DNA of 8,332 bases from Deltaproteobacteria bacterium. GTDB lineage: Bacteria; Desulfobacterota; DSM-4660; Desulfatiglandales; Desulfatiglandaceae. The translations under genes were made by a program, and so were the position numbers. Positions 6,576-8,332 of this stretch are shown piece by piece (positions within the stretch are counted from its first letter, which is position 1; every line of letters starts with the position of its first letter). Under the pieces are notes generated by a model. The model saw only the letters and a list, made by a program, of their open reading frames with translations. It was not told where the DNA came from and made no database searches. The stretch covers positions 1 through 8,332 of the forward strand of contig JAGHDR010000304.1 of NCBI GenBank assembly GCA_021159825.1. Reading direction: 5' to 3'.

Positions 6576-6977
6576 ATGAACATGATCAAAAAAATTACCA
6601 TCACCATGGGCCTGTTGATGTTTTGCCTGTCGTTCAACGGTTCTTTTGTACGTGCGTCGGCTTACGAGCAGGAATTTGCGGTGAGACCTGACCCCATCCT
6701 TTCAGGCGGCGCCAATCAATTGGATTTGCGTTTCAACATCAGTCATGCGAGGGTTACCCTCAAACTCTCCGAAGACCCCAGTTTCATTGTAAAAGTCCTT
6801 GTGAAATGCGATAATGAGGAGAGTATACCCGTATCCTCGGAAGCTTTCTCGGAGGGCACCTTTTCAGTGTTTTTTTCATCGGGTGCGGTTAGTGTAGAGG
6901 GCATGGCGAACCCCTTACACGACTGGGAAATCCAGATCGGTCTGAGCCTTTCCCTGTTTCACCCTGCCCTGGGTTGA
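6576..6977 (+). CDS. Small exported protein of unknown function, possibly toast-rack-like and C-terminally short
   Basis: A 133-aa protein, or 131 aa if ATG 6582 is used. It begins with a typical signal peptide: MNMIKK, a hydrophobic core (about residues 7-20) and a cleavage site after ASA (27-29), so it is predicted to be periplasmic or outside the cell. The mature part reads as beta strands, e.g. NQLDLRFNISHARVTLKLSE (47-66), with one Cys (C78) and an HDWEIQIG motif (115-122). This order faintly resembles the N-terminal strand-rich domain of LiaF/toast-rack (DUF2154-type) proteins, where DWDI-like motifs are followed by further repeats; here the protein ends 11 residues later. A loss of its C-terminal half is therefore possible. 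The resemblance is from pattern only and uncertain. The start is set by the promoter at 6510-6538; no good Shine-Dalgarno precedes either ATG. The last codons overlap the convergent cytochrome gene by 19 bases and lie in the terminator hairpin. Confidence 0.65.
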   Translation: MNMIKKITITMGLLMFCLSFNGSFVRASAYEQEFAVRPDPILSGGANQLDLRFNISHARVTLKLSEDPSFIVKVLVKCDNEESIPVSSEAFSEGTFSVFFSSGAVSVEGMANPLHDWEIQIGLSLSLFHPALG

Positions 6978-6990
6978 AACAGGTTTTTTT
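6953..6990 (+). terminator. Intrinsic terminator of the exported-protein gene
   Basis: CCTGTTTCA (6953-6961) pairs perfectly with TGAAACAGG (6975-6983). An inner CCC/GGG extends the stem past one bulged T, and seven T's follow (6984-6990). It is directional: on the minus strand the hairpin is preceded by A's and followed by GGAAAGG, so it should not stop the cytochrome transcript efficiently. Both convergent stop codons are inside the stem. Confidence 0.85.
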
Positions 6991-8332
6991 GTTCCTGAGC
7001 CTTGAGCAGCCGCATGGTTTTGACTGCCGGCGGGGACGGAATGATAAGACGGGTGTCCACTGTTGGTTTTTCATCCGGAGGCAACCCCGCTGCAACCCGG
7101 TTCCGGTGGCAGGAAAGGCACCCTCTCCCGACCGGGGCGATGGTGTGAGGGACATAGGGCGTGAAAGCCCATCCCCGTCCATTTCCGTCCCCCCTTTGTG
7201 GGGCAATGCTGTCAAGGGACACATGCCCATTTTGGTCTGCGGCGGAGATCAGGTATTGATATCGCGGTCGCACAATGGCAAAACGCCCCTCTTGATCCAC
7301 ACCCAAAGGCATGGGCTCCCATCGCCTGAACCGCCAGCCCATGGACCAGATTCCCGGTCTTTTTTCGCCGGACAACCAGTCTGTTGAAACGGGGTAGCCC
7401 ACCACATCTTTTGCCGTGTGTATCTTCAGCTCTTTTTCAATCTTTGGGTCCCCCTGAACCGTTCGGTCAGTCCATTTGTAGTCCTGGATGATTTCTTCCC
7501 GCATAACGCTCAAACCATAATCCTGGAAGGACCACTGCGCGTGGCAGGCACTGCACCGAACATTCTTGTGGGCATCAATGCGATGGGCGGCTGAGGTGGC
7601 GGAAAACAAAGGTAGAGGATGCTTTTGTCCTTTGTTCTTGGAAACAAAATGAAAACCGCCAGGCTCTTTGTTAATGGCCAAAATAGATGGATCCGGAAAA
7701 TGCCCCCCGAATCCCCCGTGACAATCCCTGCAAGACCGCTTGGGAACTTCCATTTGGTAACTGTAGGAAACCCCATTTCCCATGACGTCTTTTCGTGTGT
7801 GGCAATCGATGCACCAGAGGCCCCTTTCGGCATGGATATTTTTGGACAGGTGGTGATAATCCAACCCATGGGTCCTGGGTTTCGGTTTTCCCTGAATCAG
7901 CGGGGAGCGGAAAACGTCATGGTAATCATGCTCAAAAAGTCCTTCATAGTCGGCGCCCACGTGGTTCTGGTGATGACAGTGGAGGCACTGTTCGTTGGGG
8001 ATCTGCCGGGTCCAGGTGTGTCTGGTCGGATAGCCGGTCTTGGATTTTGAGATGGCCGGGTCCTTTCCCTGGTAACGACCGTCATTACTGTAATGCATGT
8101 GGCATGCGGCGCAGCCGGTGGCCCGATAAAGGCCGGTCCCTCCGGGCCCCCGCGTATGGATATGGCATCTCAGGCAGCGCCTTCGCAGAAAATCGTCCAC
8201 GAGATTCTCCGGTTTTGGGGGGGCATGAGAAAAATCAGGATCCGGCAGGGGCTCAAGGGGACCTTTAATACCATAGACGGCCGGAGCTGCCGTTTCCTGA
8301 GCACCCCAGAGAAAACGGGTCTGGTTGATTAC
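6959..8332 (-). CDS. Multiheme c-type cytochrome (at least seven hemes), partial (N-terminus beyond window)
   Basis: A 457-aa C-terminal fragment of a secreted multiheme cytochrome; the frame is open through the right edge, so the GTG at 8200 is not a real start. Seven CXXCH heme-attachment motifs are visible, counted from the window edge: CLRCH (53), CAACH (74), CLHCH (116), CIDCH (174), CRDCH (201), CSACH (260) and CLSCH (405). Many other His residues (e.g. in HGLDYHH and HKNVRC) could be axial ligands for bis-His hemes. The gap between the sixth and seventh motifs (about 140 residues) is heme-free and Trp-rich (GIWSMGWRFRRWEPMP), which looks like a separate beta-rich domain and is unusual among compactly packed multiheme proteins. 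The signal peptide lies outside the window. It should act in the periplasm or at the cell surface in respiratory electron transfer; the partner is unknown. I do not recognise a named family with confidence. Confidence 0.9.
   Translation of the reverse strand, partial: VINQTRFLWGAQETAAPAVYGIKGPLEPLPDPDFSHAPPKPENLVDDFLRRRCLRCHIHTRGPGGTGLYRATGCAACHMHYSNDGRYQGKDPAISKSKTGYPTRHTWTRQIPNEQCLHCHHQNHVGADYEGLFEHDYHDVFRSPLIQGKPKPRTHGLDYHHLSKNIHAERGLWCIDCHTRKDVMGNGVSYSYQMEVPKRSCRDCHGGFGGHFPDPSILAINKEPGGFHFVSKNKGQKHPLPLFSATSAAHRIDAHKNVRCSACHAQWSFQDYGLSVMREEIIQDYKWTDRTVQGDPKIEKELKIHTAKDVVGYPVSTDWLSGEKRPGIWSMGWRFRRWEPMPLGVDQEGRFAIVRPRYQYLISAADQNGHVSLDSIAPQRGDGNGRGWAFTPYVPHTIAPVGRGCLSCHRNRVAAGLPPDEKPTVDTRLIIPSPPAVKTMRLLKAQEQKNLFQPRAG

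Noticed and set aside
8198..8200. GTG at 8200 as the start of the cytochrome
   Set aside because: The frame is open for a further 44 codons to the window edge, there is no ribosome binding site before it, and a signal peptide would be expected but is absent.

Overview
The window looks like chromosomal DNA from an anaerobic, respiring bacterium, most likely a sulfate reducer or relative in the Desulfobacterota. The evidence is the gene content: an ASKHA/ferredoxin corrinoid-activation-type protein, a NuoE-like diaphorase subunit, a cyclic-nucleotide-binding-fold protein and a c-type cytochrome with at least seven hemes. Base composition is moderate, with many short C or G runs. The taxon is inferred from content, not from a marker gene. 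Five of the six supported protein genes are on the minus strand.

Layout, left to right. (1) Positions 1-2840 hold a minus-strand operon read right to left. A 626-aa protein with an N-terminal [2Fe-2S] domain and a C-terminal DUF4445/ASKHA ATPase domain comes first. A 155-aa single-domain cNMP-fold protein follows, then the N-terminal part of a NuoE/HydC-like [2Fe-2S] subunit cut by the window edge. An 18-bp inverted repeat built from GAGCTAT heptads lies across the annotated start of the last gene and suggests a GTG start further in. (2) Positions 2841-3237 are about 400 bases without a convincing gene, with candidate promoters on both strands and a doubtful Cys-rich 49-aa ORF. (3) Positions 3238-6171 hold a minus-strand presequence-protease-type M16C zinc peptidase (977 aa). 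(4) Positions 6172-6575 are a divergent regulatory region with several short dyads and one very good sigma70 promoter. (5) Positions 6576-6977 encode a small exported protein on the plus strand, ending in a strong intrinsic terminator. (6) Positions 6959-8332 hold the 3' part of a minus-strand multiheme cytochrome c, convergent with and overlapping the exported-protein gene.

How the genes may work together: the left operon joins an ATP-driven low-potential reductive activator to a NuoE-type electron-transfer subunit. This suggests that NAD(P)H- or ferredoxin-linked electrons are handled beside corrinoid (or other metalloprotein) reactivation. The cytochrome belongs to extracytoplasmic electron transfer. 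The peptidase is probably a housekeeping gene for clearing peptides. I found no CRISPR array, transposase, tRNA or rRNA, and no clear evidence of a wholly new system. The most unusual points are the repeat over the NuoE start, an apparent shift of a NuoE cluster ligand, and two convergent genes whose stop codons both lie in one terminator hairpin.
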